Translations under genes and position numbers: made by a program
The notes under the pieces: model-generated
What the model was told of the DNA's origin: nothing
The model's database searches: none
What the model saw: only the letters and a program-made list of their open reading frames with translations
Part shown: piece by piece, positions 40,984 through 48,537 of the stretch
Layout: every line of letters begins with the position of its first letter
How positions within the stretch are numbered: the stretch's first letter is position 1
DNA from: an uncultured Bacteroidales bacterium
Lineage (GTDB): Bacteria; Bacteroidota; Bacteroidia; Bacteroidales; Muribaculaceae
Assembly: GCA_902793405.1 (NCBI GenBank)
Contig: CADBDH010000019.1
Location: 1-49,164 of the forward strand
Length of the DNA stretch: 49,164 nt
Direction of reading: 5' to 3'

Positions 40984-42459
40984 ATGAAACTGAAATATAT
41001 AACCATAGCCTTATTGGCTATCATGTTCACTTCTTGTAGTGAAGACCTGATGGACCGCATCAATACTGACAATGCCAACCCGCCCGCCGAGGCTGTCGAT
41101 GGCAAGTTTGTCATCCCGGGTGCCATTATGAGCTCGGCCTTCAATACCATTTCGGGCAACTATGCCTGGTACATCTCATCGTTCACTGAGCAGGAGTTTG
41201 GTACGGGCAACAACCAGCTGATGAGGACCGAAACCCGCAACGTGAGCGAGTATATGGCCACCAGCTGCTTTAACAACGAGTGGAACGACACCTACGCCAC
41301 CCTCAGGGGTTTGAAGGAAGTCATCGACAAGTGTTCTGAGGGCAGTTCCAATTACGGACAAAGCGATCTGCTGGGAATGGCTCAGACGCTCACGGCTCTT
41401 GACCTGGGTATCTTGACCGACCTGCATGGTGATATCCCCTACAGCGAGGCCCTTCAGGGCATGGACAACCTGCAGCCCAAGCTGGACAGCCAGGAAAGCA
41501 TCTACCAGGCCATCTTCAAGTTGCTGGACGATGCGATTGCCAACCTGCAGGAAGGCGGCGACAATGTAGGTGAAAGTGATATCCTCTTCGGTGGCGACTG
41601 CGACCAGTGGCTGGGCCTGGCCTATGCCTTGAAGGCTCGCTACAAACTGCACACCTACTTCCGTAACCGCAACGTCCTGCCCGAGGTGATTAACCTGGCC
41701 AATGCCGCTATCGAAGCAGGCTTTGACGGCGCTCAGCTCGATGTGTTCAACGGCGTGACTGCCGACAACCCCTGGAGCGCTTACTGGTGGAGCCGCTACT
41801 ACACGGGTTCCAGCACAACGGTTGATGACCTGATGCTGGAGCGTAATGACCCCCGTGAGTGGGTTTATAATATTGACTACTTTGGTGAAGACATCGTTGG
41901 CGTGCCTGGCGATGCCGCTGCAGCAAAGCTTGTTCAGGCTGTGAATTGTCCCACTTGGCTTGACAATGGCGCTTCGCCCATCCATGTGTTCAGCAAGAGC
42001 GAGTTGTACTTCATCCTTGCCGAGGCCAAGGCCCGTCTGGGTCAGGATGCCAGCGAGGACATGGCAACTGCCATCGAGGCTTCGTTTGAGGATTATGCTT
42101 ATTGTGATGCATATCCCGAATATACCGAGTTTGACCCGGGCACAGCGGCCGAATATATCGCCACGTTGCCCGTGACCTTGAAGGAGATCATGGTTCAGAA
42201 GTATCTGGCACAATGCCGTGACGAGCAGATTGAGGCTTACAACGACATCCGCCGCTGTAAGGCTTTGGGCGAGGAGCACATCACCCTCACCAATCCCAAG
42301 AACAACGGTTCGACAGGTAGCACTTGGCCCCTGCGTTTGCCCTACGGCAGCAGTGACGTGACCAGCAATCCTAACGTGTCGGCAGCATTCGGCACCGGTA
42401 ATGAGGCTGGCCGTTACATCTTCACTGAGCCCGTTTGGTGGGCCGGTGGCAGCCGTTAA
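40984..42459 (+). CDS. SusD-like lipoprotein (SusD-like_2 type), partner of the second SusC
   Basis: A 491-residue lipoprotein. The ATG at 40984 gives MKLKYITIALLAIMFTSC with lipobox Cys18; the frame is open upstream to 40930 but that would bury the signal. Features of the SusD-like_2 branch (PF12771 type) are ALDLGILTDLHGDIPYSEAL (about 140-160), PKLDSQESIYQAIFKLLDDA and ALKARYKLHTYFRN, plus the C-terminal VQKYLAQCRDEQIEAYNDIR. It would capture the ligand for the SusC channel at the cell surface. A 14-bp terminator hairpin follows 26 nt after the stop. Substrate unknown. Confidence 0.9.
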   Translation: MKLKYITIALLAIMFTSCSEDLMDRINTDNANPPAEAVDGKFVIPGAIMSSAFNTISGNYAWYISSFTEQEFGTGNNQLMRTETRNVSEYMATSCFNNEWNDTYATLRGLKEVIDKCSEGSSNYGQSDLLGMAQTLTALDLGILTDLHGDIPYSEALQGMDNLQPKLDSQESIYQAIFKLLDDAIANLQEGGDNVGESDILFGGDCDQWLGLAYALKARYKLHTYFRNRNVLPEVINLANAAIEAGFDGAQLDVFNGVTADNPWSAYWWSRYYTGSSTTVDDLMLERNDPREWVYNIDYFGEDIVGVPGDAAAAKLVQAVNCPTWLDNGASPIHVFSKSELYFILAEAKARLGQDASEDMATAIEASFEDYAYCDAYPEYTEFDPGTAAEYIATLPVTLKEIMVQKYLAQCRDEQIEAYNDIRRCKALGEEHITLTNPKNNGSTGSTWPLRLPYGSSDVTSNPNVSAAFGTGNEAGRYIFTEPVWWAGGSR

Positions 42460-42485
42460 CGGATAGACATCGTTAGCTAAATATC

Positions 42486-42525
42486 AGGAGGGTGTGTCAT
42501 TTTGACACACCCTCCTGCTTGTTTT
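42486..42525 (+). terminator. Terminator of the second susC/susD operon
   Basis: A perfect 14-bp stem (42486-42499 with 42503-42516, loop TTT) is followed by GCTTGTTTTTT. The related hairpin at 36461-36487 differs in the stem by matched C-G to T-A changes. Confidence 0.9.
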
Positions 42526-42621
42526 TTGTGATTAATACTATGGTTAATGGTAAATTGAAGGTCTTAGAGTTGATTTTTGCATATAAAATGCAATGTTATT
42601 AAAAAATTATGTTTTACTTTG

Positions 42622-42825
42622 CGGTGTGTTCATCTGAACCCATAACATTTACATATTATTGCTATAACGCTCTCGAATCACCACAATGAACAGTTATGGG
42701 CAAAACAATGAAACTCAAAAGGAATCCTGCCATCTTGAGCGCAGATTTTTCTCACTAGGGTTTTGTGGTTTGTGGTGAGCTAGAGGGCGTGTGACCGAGA
42801 GAGGTCCGCGCTTTTCTTTTATGAA
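42622..42825 (+). ncRNA. Putative structured RNA, copy 4
   Basis: It follows a TTACTTTG box (42614-42621). Stem A: ACGCTCTC (42667-42674) and TCACCAC (42678-42684) pair with GTGGTGA (42772-42778) and GAGGGCGT (42783-42790). Stem B: AGCGCAGA (42738-42745) pairs with TCCGCGCT (42805-42812), with one A-C mismatch, then TTTCTTTT. It is nearly identical to copy 2, including the 20-codon frame at 42696-42758. Confidence 0.55.
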
Positions 42826-42889
42826 TAAAAGACATAACCAAAATTCAAGTATATATTAGTCATATGCCAACACTCAAAAATAACAATCC

Positions 42890-42923
42890 GCAGGGTGCTA
42901 CTGGGTTACCAGCAGCAGCCTGC
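42890..42923. repeat. 34-bp imperfect palindrome, right orientation (inverted relative to 36861-36894)
   Basis: Bounded by GCAGG and CCTGC. It equals the reverse complement of 36861-36894 except at its tenth base. The loop reads GTTA here and TAAC there. Confidence 0.9.
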
Positions 42924-42944
42924 GTTGTGCAATGGATGTCGTCA

Positions 42945-42978
42945 TAAAAAAGCTCGTACCGTGTTATGGGGTACGAGC
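42945..42978 (-). terminator. Terminator of the cysteine-desulfidase-like gene
   Basis: GCTCGTACC (42952-42960) pairs with GGTACGAGC (42970-42978). On the minus strand seven T follow. In the left repeat the stem has drifted but largely keeps pairing through G-U pairs. Confidence 0.8.
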
Positions 42979-43033
42979 ATAAAGGCTCCCTTATAATTTA
43001 ATACTTTTCTTTATTAGATACAATAGTGATTAG

Positions 43034-43069
43034 GACTTCTCATGCAGTGATGCATTGGGAGTCTTTTTT
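43034..43069 (+). terminator. Plus-strand terminator closing the repeat unit
   Basis: GACTTCTCATGCA pairs with TGCATTGGGAGTC (two mismatches at the centre of the stem), followed by TTTTTT. It lies just before the convergent gene's stop codon and would end any RNA started in the repeat. Confidence 0.75.
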
Positions 43070-43083
43070 AGATGTCTGTCTTG

Positions 43084-44376
43084 TTATTTTTTGCCGGTCA
43101 TGATGTCGAGGACCATCTGGTCGGTGGTGCACATGGCATCGGCACCGATGATGGTGAGGTTGCGGATGGAACGGTCCACATCGTCGTCGATGATGCCCTC
43201 GGCACTGGTGACGTGGCGGCCTTCCATGGCGAGCACGGCACTGAGCAGGGCGGTCGATACGCCCGAAGCGATCTTCAGGGCGCAGCTGGGCTTGGCGCCG
43301 TCGCAAATCATGCCGGTGAGGTTGGCGATCATGTTCTTGACCGCATAGCAGATGCGCTCAAAGCTGCCTCCCATCAGATAGGTGATGCCACAGCTGCTGC
43401 CGATAGAGGCCACGACACAGCCGCACAGGGCGCTGAGTTTGCCCAGGCTCTGCTTGATGTAGATAGCCGTCAGGTGGCTAAGGGTGAGGGCGCGGATGAG
43501 TTCCTCCTCGGTATTCTCATTCTCCATGGCATAGACGGCAACGGGATTGGTGGCGCAGATGCCCTGGTTGCCCGAGCCGCTGTTGCTCATCACGGGAATG
43601 AGGGCGCCGCCCATGCGGGCATCGGTGGCCAACGCGGTCTTGGAGAGGATGCGGGAGAAGATGGTGTTGCCAAAGATGCCGTGGCTCAGCGGCCTCTCCA
43701 TGGTCTTGCCCAGGCAGTGGCCGTAATTGCCCTTGATGGATTCCTGGGCGGCCTTGAGGTTATAGTCGCGGGTCTCGAGGATAAAACTGATTTCGTCGAG
43801 CGGGGCTTGCATGGCAAAGTCATAGACCAGGCGCAGGTTCAAGGCAATGTCGCCCTCGTTGCCGTCGCAGCTCTTGCCACCTTGCTGGTCGAGTAGCACC
43901 TCGTCGTCGCGGGTGACGCGCACAAAGCGGGTGTGGGAGCCACTGATAATGGCCGTCGAGTGGTGGCCACCGCCCTCGCACAGTATCTCGACATAGAGCT
44001 TATCGCAGTCGCCCTGCTTGAGCTGGATGTTGATGCGGCCCTCGTCAATGTATTGTTTGCCTTGCTCGATGGCCTCGGGGGTGACGTCCTTGAGCACTTC
44101 AAGCTGGTACTCCGACTTGCCGATGATGGCTCCCAACGCGATGGCTATGGGCAAGCCAATCATGCCCGTGCCGGGGATGCCCACGCCCATAGCGTTCTTG
44201 AGGATGTTGGCGCTCAGCAGGACCGTGATTTTCTCGGGGCGGCAGCCCAGTGCCTCGGTGGCACGGCTCACACACAATGCCACTGCCATGGGTTCGGTGC
44301 AACCCACCGCAGGGACAACTTCGCGCTTGATCAACGCGATAATCTGCTCTCTAATCTTCTCTTCAATCATTATCAC
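43084..44376 (-). CDS. cyuA: L-cysteine desulfidase-like iron-sulfur enzyme (UPF0597/CyuA family)
   Basis: A 430-residue cytosolic protein of the UPF0597 (YhaM/CyuA, archaeal CdsB) family, related to the alpha subunit of iron-sulfur serine dehydratases. Seen: VVPAVGCTEPMAVAL (Cys26), GVGIPGTGMIGLPIAIALGA, CEGGGHHSTAIISGSHT, MSNSGSGNQGI and MICDGAKPSCALK. Conserved cysteines are expected to hold a 4Fe-4S cluster. Family members split L-cysteine to pyruvate, ammonia and sulfide. The start may be the first ATG or the one two codons later. It is downstream of dsbD on the same strand (112-bp gap containing heptad-like repeats). Its 3' end has been copied to 37058-37100. A serine dehydratase role cannot be excluded. 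Confidence 0.85.
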   Translation of the reverse strand: MIMIEEKIREQIIALIKREVVPAVGCTEPMAVALCVSRATEALGCRPEKITVLLSANILKNAMGVGIPGTGMIGLPIAIALGAIIGKSEYQLEVLKDVTPEAIEQGKQYIDEGRINIQLKQGDCDKLYVEILCEGGGHHSTAIISGSHTRFVRVTRDDEVLLDQQGGKSCDGNEGDIALNLRLVYDFAMQAPLDEISFILETRDYNLKAAQESIKGNYGHCLGKTMERPLSHGIFGNTIFSRILSKTALATDARMGGALIPVMSNSGSGNQGICATNPVAVYAMENENTEEELIRALTLSHLTAIYIKQSLGKLSALCGCVVASIGSSCGITYLMGGSFERICYAVKNMIANLTGMICDGAKPSCALKIASGVSTALLSAVLAMEGRHVTSAEGIIDDDVDRSIRNLTIIGADAMCTTDQMVLDIMTGKK

Positions 44377-44378
44377 AT

Positions 44379-44406
44379 AGTTTTTAGTTGTCAGTTTTTA
44401 GTTTTA
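44379..44406. repeat. Short heptad array behind the cyuA start, with an inverted counterpart
   Basis: Four 7-bp units (TAGTTTT, TAGTTGT, CAGTTTT, TAGTTTT) directly upstream of the cyuA leader. About 50 bp further, near 44454-44482, lies the reverse type (AAAACTT units), so the two can form an AT-rich stem. Same unit as at the asd-argB-prfB-fadD junctions. Confidence 0.7.
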
Positions 44407-44488
44407 AGTAATGATACTATTGCCTCTTGACTCGTCAGGCGATGGTAATCGTACTAAAAACTTAAAACTTAAAACTTACAACTCAAAT

Positions 44489-46570
44489 TTATTCTTTAAA
44501 TTTGGTCAAACCTCCGTCCAGGAAGTCGAGGAAGGCGGGGACGTCTTCCTTGTAGCTGAACGAGCCGCTCAAGGCGTTACCCTGCGGGTCGACGCAGACG
44601 TAGAACGGCTGGGTGTTGCTGCCGAACTTGTAGCGCTGCAGGTAGCTCCACTTGTCGCCGATGGTGCGCAGCGTGCGCGTCTCGCCGTTCTCCTCGGTCA
44701 CCTCGATGGGCTCGGGCAACGGGCGCTTGTCATCGACGAACAGGGAGATGAGCACATAATCTTTGTTCAGCTTGTCGGCCACACTGGGGTCGGTCCATAC
44801 GGCGGCCTCCATCTTGCGGCAGTTCACGCAACCGAAGCCGGTGAAGTCCAGGAAGACGGGTTTGCCGGCGGCGGCAGCGGCGGCCATACCTTGCTCATAG
44901 TCGGTGTAGGCGGCGCGCACCTCCTTGGTGTTGAGGTTGAAGTCCTGGGTGTTCATGGGCGGGGCAAAGGCACTCACGGCCTTGCACGGCGCACCCCACA
45001 GGCCCGGAATCATATAGATGGCGAAGGCGATGGAAATCAGTCCTCCCATGATGCAGATCACAGGCATGGGCTTGGTTTCGTCACCCGGCATGACAATGTC
45101 GCTTTGGAATTTGAGTTTGCCAATGAGGTAGAGTCCCAGCAGGCCAAAGATGGCGATCCACAGGCACAGGAACACCTCACGGTCCATCAGGTGCCAGCCG
45201 TAGGCCAGGTCGGCTACCGAGAAGAACTTGCATGCGAAGGCCAGCTCGATAAAGCCGAGCACCACCTTGAGGATGTTCATCCAGCCGCCCGACTTGGGAG
45301 CCGACTTCAGCCACGAGGGGAAGAGGGCAAACAGCGTGAACGGCAGCGCCAGGGCCAAAGCAAAGCCCAGCATGCCGATGGCAGGACCCCAGAAGTTGCC
45401 GCTGGTGGCGAAGTCAACCAGCAGGAAGCCAATGATGGGACCCGTGCACGAGAACGATACCAGCGCCAGCGTGAAGGCCATCAGGAAGATGGACAGCAGG
45501 CCGCTGGTGTTGCTGGCCTTGTTGTCAACAGCGTTGGACCACTTGCTTGGCAGCTTAATCTCGAACATGCCGAAGAACGACAGGGCAAACACCACAAGCA
45601 GCAGGCACAGGAAAATGTTGAATACGGCATTGGTCGACAGGGCATTCAGCGCGCTGGGGCCAAAGATGGCGGTCACGATGAGGCCAAGTGCCAAATAGAT
45701 GACCACAATCGAGATGCCATAGGTAATGGCGTCCTTGATTCCTTTTTTCTTGTCATTCTTGGCGCGCTTGAGGAAGAAGCTCACCGTCATCGGGATAATG
45801 GGCCAAACACAAGGTGTGAACAGGGCCACCAATCCGCCCAGCAGACCCAGCAGGAAGATGTACCACAGCGAGCGACTGCTGCTGCCGCCGTCGGTGCCGT
45901 CGATGCGCTGGATGTCACCCACAACGGGTTTCCACAGGGCATCGTGGTCAAGGGCAGCGAGGGCAGCGCTATCGACTGGAGCGCCCATTGCGGCACTGTC
46001 GGCAGCGGCGGCTGCCAGGGCAGCAAGCGAATCGGCTTTGGCCTTGGCTTCAGCTTCAGCCTTTGCCTTGTCCTCTTCTTCCTTGTTCTTGTCGGCCTTG
46101 CCGTCAACAGCGGGTGATTTGCCGGCCTTTTTGAAACTTGCCGAACTGGGCGGCAGGCACGACTGGTCGTTGCAGGCTCCATATTCCAGGTCGGCATCGA
46201 TATCGTAGTTGGGCTTGGTGAATTTCACCTTTTGCACGAACTGCACGTTATTTTCAAAGTAACGAAGTTTGGCGCCGAACATCTCGTCGAACTGCGAGAT
46301 TTCCTTTCCCACGGCCTTGAGTTTGCCCACGGGCTCCACGCCGTCCTTCTTGTGGAAGGTAATAGCGGCCTCGGTGGGTCCTGCATCGCCCAGGTTAGTG
46401 GAATACACATGCCAGCCCTTGTCAATCTTGCCCGTGAAGACAATTTCGCCCTCGCTGGAGCCGTTGGTGGTCTTGAGCTGGGAAGTAAACGTAACAGGAT
46501 TGGCCATCTGGGCTGCTGCCAGCAGCGCTACGGTAGCCATCGTCAACAATGTCGCGATCTTTTTCATCAT
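44489..46570 (-). CDS. dsbD: Thiol:disulfide interchange protein DsbD
   Basis: A 693-residue inner-membrane protein that carries electrons from cytoplasmic thioredoxin to the periplasm. A signal peptide (1-21) is followed by the periplasmic alpha domain (about 25-140) with Cys133 and Cys138 (YGACNDQSC). An unusual low-complexity Lys/Glu/Ala linker (about 155-210) follows. The membrane domain of about eight helices (about 235-530) holds redox Cys254 (FTPCVWP) and Cys375 (SFSCTGP). The C-terminal thioredoxin-like gamma domain (about 545-690) has Cys581 and Cys584 (GCVNCRK). All three cysteine pairs are present, so it should be functional. The Ala/Lys-rich linker is longer than in E. coli DsbD. 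It is read together with or just before cyuA and its promoter area has a 14-bp tandem duplication. Confidence 0.94.
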   Translation of the reverse strand: MMKKIATLLTMATVALLAAAQMANPVTFTSQLKTTNGSSEGEIVFTGKIDKGWHVYSTNLGDAGPTEAAITFHKKDGVEPVGKLKAVGKEISQFDEMFGAKLRYFENNVQFVQKVKFTKPNYDIDADLEYGACNDQSCLPPSSASFKKAGKSPAVDGKADKNKEEEDKAKAEAEAKAKADSLAALAAAAADSAAMGAPVDSAALAALDHDALWKPVVGDIQRIDGTDGGSSSRSLWYIFLLGLLGGLVALFTPCVWPIIPMTVSFFLKRAKNDKKKGIKDAITYGISIVVIYLALGLIVTAIFGPSALNALSTNAVFNIFLCLLLVVFALSFFGMFEIKLPSKWSNAVDNKASNTSGLLSIFLMAFTLALVSFSCTGPIIGFLLVDFATSGNFWGPAIGMLGFALALALPFTLFALFPSWLKSAPKSGGWMNILKVVLGFIELAFACKFFSVADLAYGWHLMDREVFLCLWIAIFGLLGLYLIGKLKFQSDIVMPGDETKPMPVICIMGGLISIAFAIYMIPGLWGAPCKAVSAFAPPMNTQDFNLNTKEVRAAYTDYEQGMAAAAAAGKPVFLDFTGFGCVNCRKMEAAVWTDPSVADKLNKDYVLISLFVDDKRPLPEPIEVTEENGETRTLRTIGDKWSYLQRYKFGSNTQPFYVCVDPQGNALSGSFSYKEDVPAFLDFLDGGLTKFKE

Positions 46571-46595
46571 AATACTTTGGTTATTTTTATGGTTG

Positions 46596-46617
46596 CAAAA
46601 TTATGGTTGCAAAATTA
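46596..46617 (-). promoter_or_regulatory. Duplicated -7 box upstream of dsbD
   Basis: Minus-strand TAATTTTG occurs twice (46603-46596 and 46617-46610) inside a 14-bp tandem repeat (unit TTATGGTTGCAAAA on the plus strand). Both fit TAnnTTTG. A TTG lies at 46631-46629, not ideally spaced for either, so which box is used is open. Confidence 0.5.
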
Positions 46618-46765
46618 ATTATTTTTTTCAATCGTTTGTCATTGTATACACTATAATACGACTTAGGGGTACATTTTCTGTGTTATAAATGGCTTTTTTA
46701 TTCGTGCGTTATGTGTTGAATTAGATTTTTTATCGAGTCCAATCACCTATTTATAGAAAAATGAT

Positions 46766-46773
46766 TACTTTTG
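46766..46773 (+). promoter_or_regulatory. -7 promoter box of the sigma/FecR/SusC genes
   Basis: TACTTTTG matches TAnnTTTG, 33 nt before the ATG at 46806. No TTTG at the expected -33 position; this would fit control by an alternative factor or a weak promoter. Confidence 0.5.
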
Positions 46774-46805
46774 TGGCTAGAACATAAGTATATATAGCGT
46801 AGAGG

Positions 46806-47354
46806 ATGATCAAGGAATCAGTCATGACTGTTCACGACTATGAGCAACTGTTCAAGCACAATTTTGAACGGTTGTATTATCATTCCCTTGACATTGTCCA
46901 CGATGAGGACTTGGCGCGCGATGTGGTGAGTGACGTGTATGTCAACGTGTGGAAGCTGCGTGAGACAATTGCTCTTGACACCGCTTTGTCCTACCTCTAT
47001 ACCAGTGTGCGCAACCGCAGCCTGGATCAGTTGCGTCACCGCAGCCGCCACGTACCGCTTATCGTGGAGGTAATCCAGGAGTTGGAGCACTATAACGATA
47101 CCGACTGGGAAGAATACGATGCACGCATCAAAGCGCTCAAGGCCGAGTTAGACCGACAGCCCGAGCGTGTCAGGCGCGTACTGTACCTGCGTTTCTATGA
47201 GCAGAAGAGCAACCGGGAAGTAGCCGAACAGTTAGGCATAACCGTCGATGGCGTGAAGAAGATTGTTCAACGCTCCTTTGCCCAAATGCGGGTATCCTTA
47301 GGTAAAAAAATGTTAAAGTTTGTACCACTATTGCTATTTGCTTGTATGAATTAG
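46806..47354 (+). CDS. ECF-type RNA polymerase sigma factor with FecR partner
   Basis: A 182-residue ECF sigma factor. Region 2 is at about 12-75 (LYYHSLDIVHDEDLARDVVS, SYLYTSVRNRSLDQLRHR). Region 4 is at about 122-170 (RRVLYLRFYEQKSNREVAEQ, ITVDGVKKIVQRSFAQMR). The first ATG (46806) is used; one six codons later (46824) is possible. It is followed after 4 bp by a FecR-type anti-sigma gene and then a SusC receptor with an STN domain, the classical cell-surface signalling arrangement. When the receptor binds its ligand, FecR frees the sigma factor, which then transcribes the receptor operon. A short hydrophobic end (FVPLLLFACMN) follows region 4. Confidence 0.93.
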   Translation: MIKESVMTVHDYEQLFKHNFERLYYHSLDIVHDEDLARDVVSDVYVNVWKLRETIALDTALSYLYTSVRNRSLDQLRHRSRHVPLIVEVIQELEHYNDTDWEEYDARIKALKAELDRQPERVRRVLYLRFYEQKSNREVAEQLGITVDGVKKIVQRSFAQMRVSLGKKMLKFVPLLLFACMN

Positions 47355-47358
47355 CGAA

Positions 47359-48432
47359 ATGGAACAAGACAACAAACATACTAAAGAACAACAGCCGCTT
47401 TCCCCGCTAGAACAATGGGAACTGCAGAGTGCCTTGAACCGCGAGCATGCCAGTGCTCCCGATGTCGAGGCTGCATGGCACGAGGTGAGCCGACGGCTGG
47501 AGTTGCCCGTTGATGGCGGAGATGTGGAGGAGGCCTCGAGCGATGTCTCTCCAGTGCTGTGGCCCAAGATGCGTCCGTTTGTTCGCTGGGCTGCCGGCAT
47601 TGCTGCCGTACTGGCGCTAATGTTGGGTTATCATTACTGGTCGGGGTTACAAGAGTCTGTTCCAGTCAATGTGAATGCCGACTCATTTGCGATTCATGTT
47701 CCTGACAGTGTCGATGAAGTGACCGTCACCACCGCCGATGGCCGCACCCGCCACGTCCAGGAGGAAATGGCTCTCAACAAGTCGGCCGAGGCGATTACAC
47801 CAGCCCAACTGATGGCTTTGTCGGTTCCCCGTGGACAGGATTATCACCTGACACTTGCCGATGGTACCCAGGTGTGGCTCAATGCCGAGAGCCGCCTTGA
47901 GTTTCCTGACCGCTTCAATGGCGAAACACGCGAGGTGCGACTGCGGGGTGAGGCTTATTTTGAGGTAAAAAAAGATGCCAAGCGTCCCTTCATCGTGCAC
48001 ACCGATTACCTGACGACGCGGGTGCTGGGTACCTCGTTTGATGTTCGGGCCTATTCCCGCCGTGATGTGTCGGTTACGCTCGTTTCGGGGCGTGTGCAGG
48101 TCAATGCGGGCGACTTGTCCCGGGTATTGTCACCAGGGGAGCAGGCTGCACTCACCGGTTCACAATTAGCCGTCAAAGCCGTGGACACTTATCCCATCAC
48201 ACAGTGGAAGGAGGGCTTCTTCTACTTTGATAATCAATCGCTCTTCTTTATCATGCAGGAACTGTCGAAGTGGTATGGCGTGAATGTTTCGTTTGATGAC
48301 AGGAGCAAGATGAACGTGCGTCTGCACTTTGTTGTTGAGCGAAGCAAGAGCCTGCGTGAAGCTGTTGCAAACCTCAACGCGCTGGGTGTCGTCCATGCCG
48401 AGGTGGATGGCAATATGGTTATCATCAATTAA
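47359..48432 (+). CDS. fecR: FecR-family anti-sigma factor
   Basis: A 357-residue inner-membrane protein. The cytoplasmic N-terminus (about 1-73) binds the sigma factor. A transmembrane helix lies at about 74-94 (VRWAAGIAAVLALMLGYHYW). The periplasmic FecR domain is at about 140-270 (LTLADGTQVWLNAESRLEFP, VRLRGEAYFEVKKDA, VLGTSFDVRAYS). A C-terminal DUF4974/STN-like domain (about 285-357, YFDNQSLFFIMQELSKWYGV) would contact the receptor. It sits 4 bp after its sigma gene and 105 bp before the receptor, with a hairpin terminator in between. Confidence 0.94.
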   Translation: MEQDNKHTKEQQPLSPLEQWELQSALNREHASAPDVEAAWHEVSRRLELPVDGGDVEEASSDVSPVLWPKMRPFVRWAAGIAAVLALMLGYHYWSGLQESVPVNVNADSFAIHVPDSVDEVTVTTADGRTRHVQEEMALNKSAEAITPAQLMALSVPRGQDYHLTLADGTQVWLNAESRLEFPDRFNGETREVRLRGEAYFEVKKDAKRPFIVHTDYLTTRVLGTSFDVRAYSRRDVSVTLVSGRVQVNAGDLSRVLSPGEQAALTGSQLAVKAVDTYPITQWKEGFFYFDNQSLFFIMQELSKWYGVNVSFDDRSKMNVRLHFVVERSKSLREAVANLNALGVVHAEVDGNMVIIN

Positions 48433-48455
48433 AAAATGTTAAAAATATAAATCTG

Positions 48456-48486
48456 AAGCGGAGTCTTGTACCCCGCTTATTTTTTC
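48456..48486 (+). terminator. Hairpin between fecR and the receptor gene
   Basis: AAGCGG (48456-48461) pairs with CCGCTT (48473-48478), followed by ATTTTTTC. It would separate low-level sigma/FecR transcripts from those of the receptor. Confidence 0.65.
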
Positions 48487-48537
48487 TCAGTATTAGAAAC
48501 AGAATAAGTTCAATCTTAAACTAAATCTGTATTTCAA

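Larger units (their letters stand above)
42490..43124 (+). repeat. Long direct repeat, right copy (partner 36461-37100)
   Basis: Contains the susD terminator, structured element copy 4, the 34-bp palindrome, terminators for both strands and the last 41 bp of the gene at 43084-44376. This looks like the original location because here the coding end is intact. There is no protein gene in 42460-43083. Confidence 0.88.
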
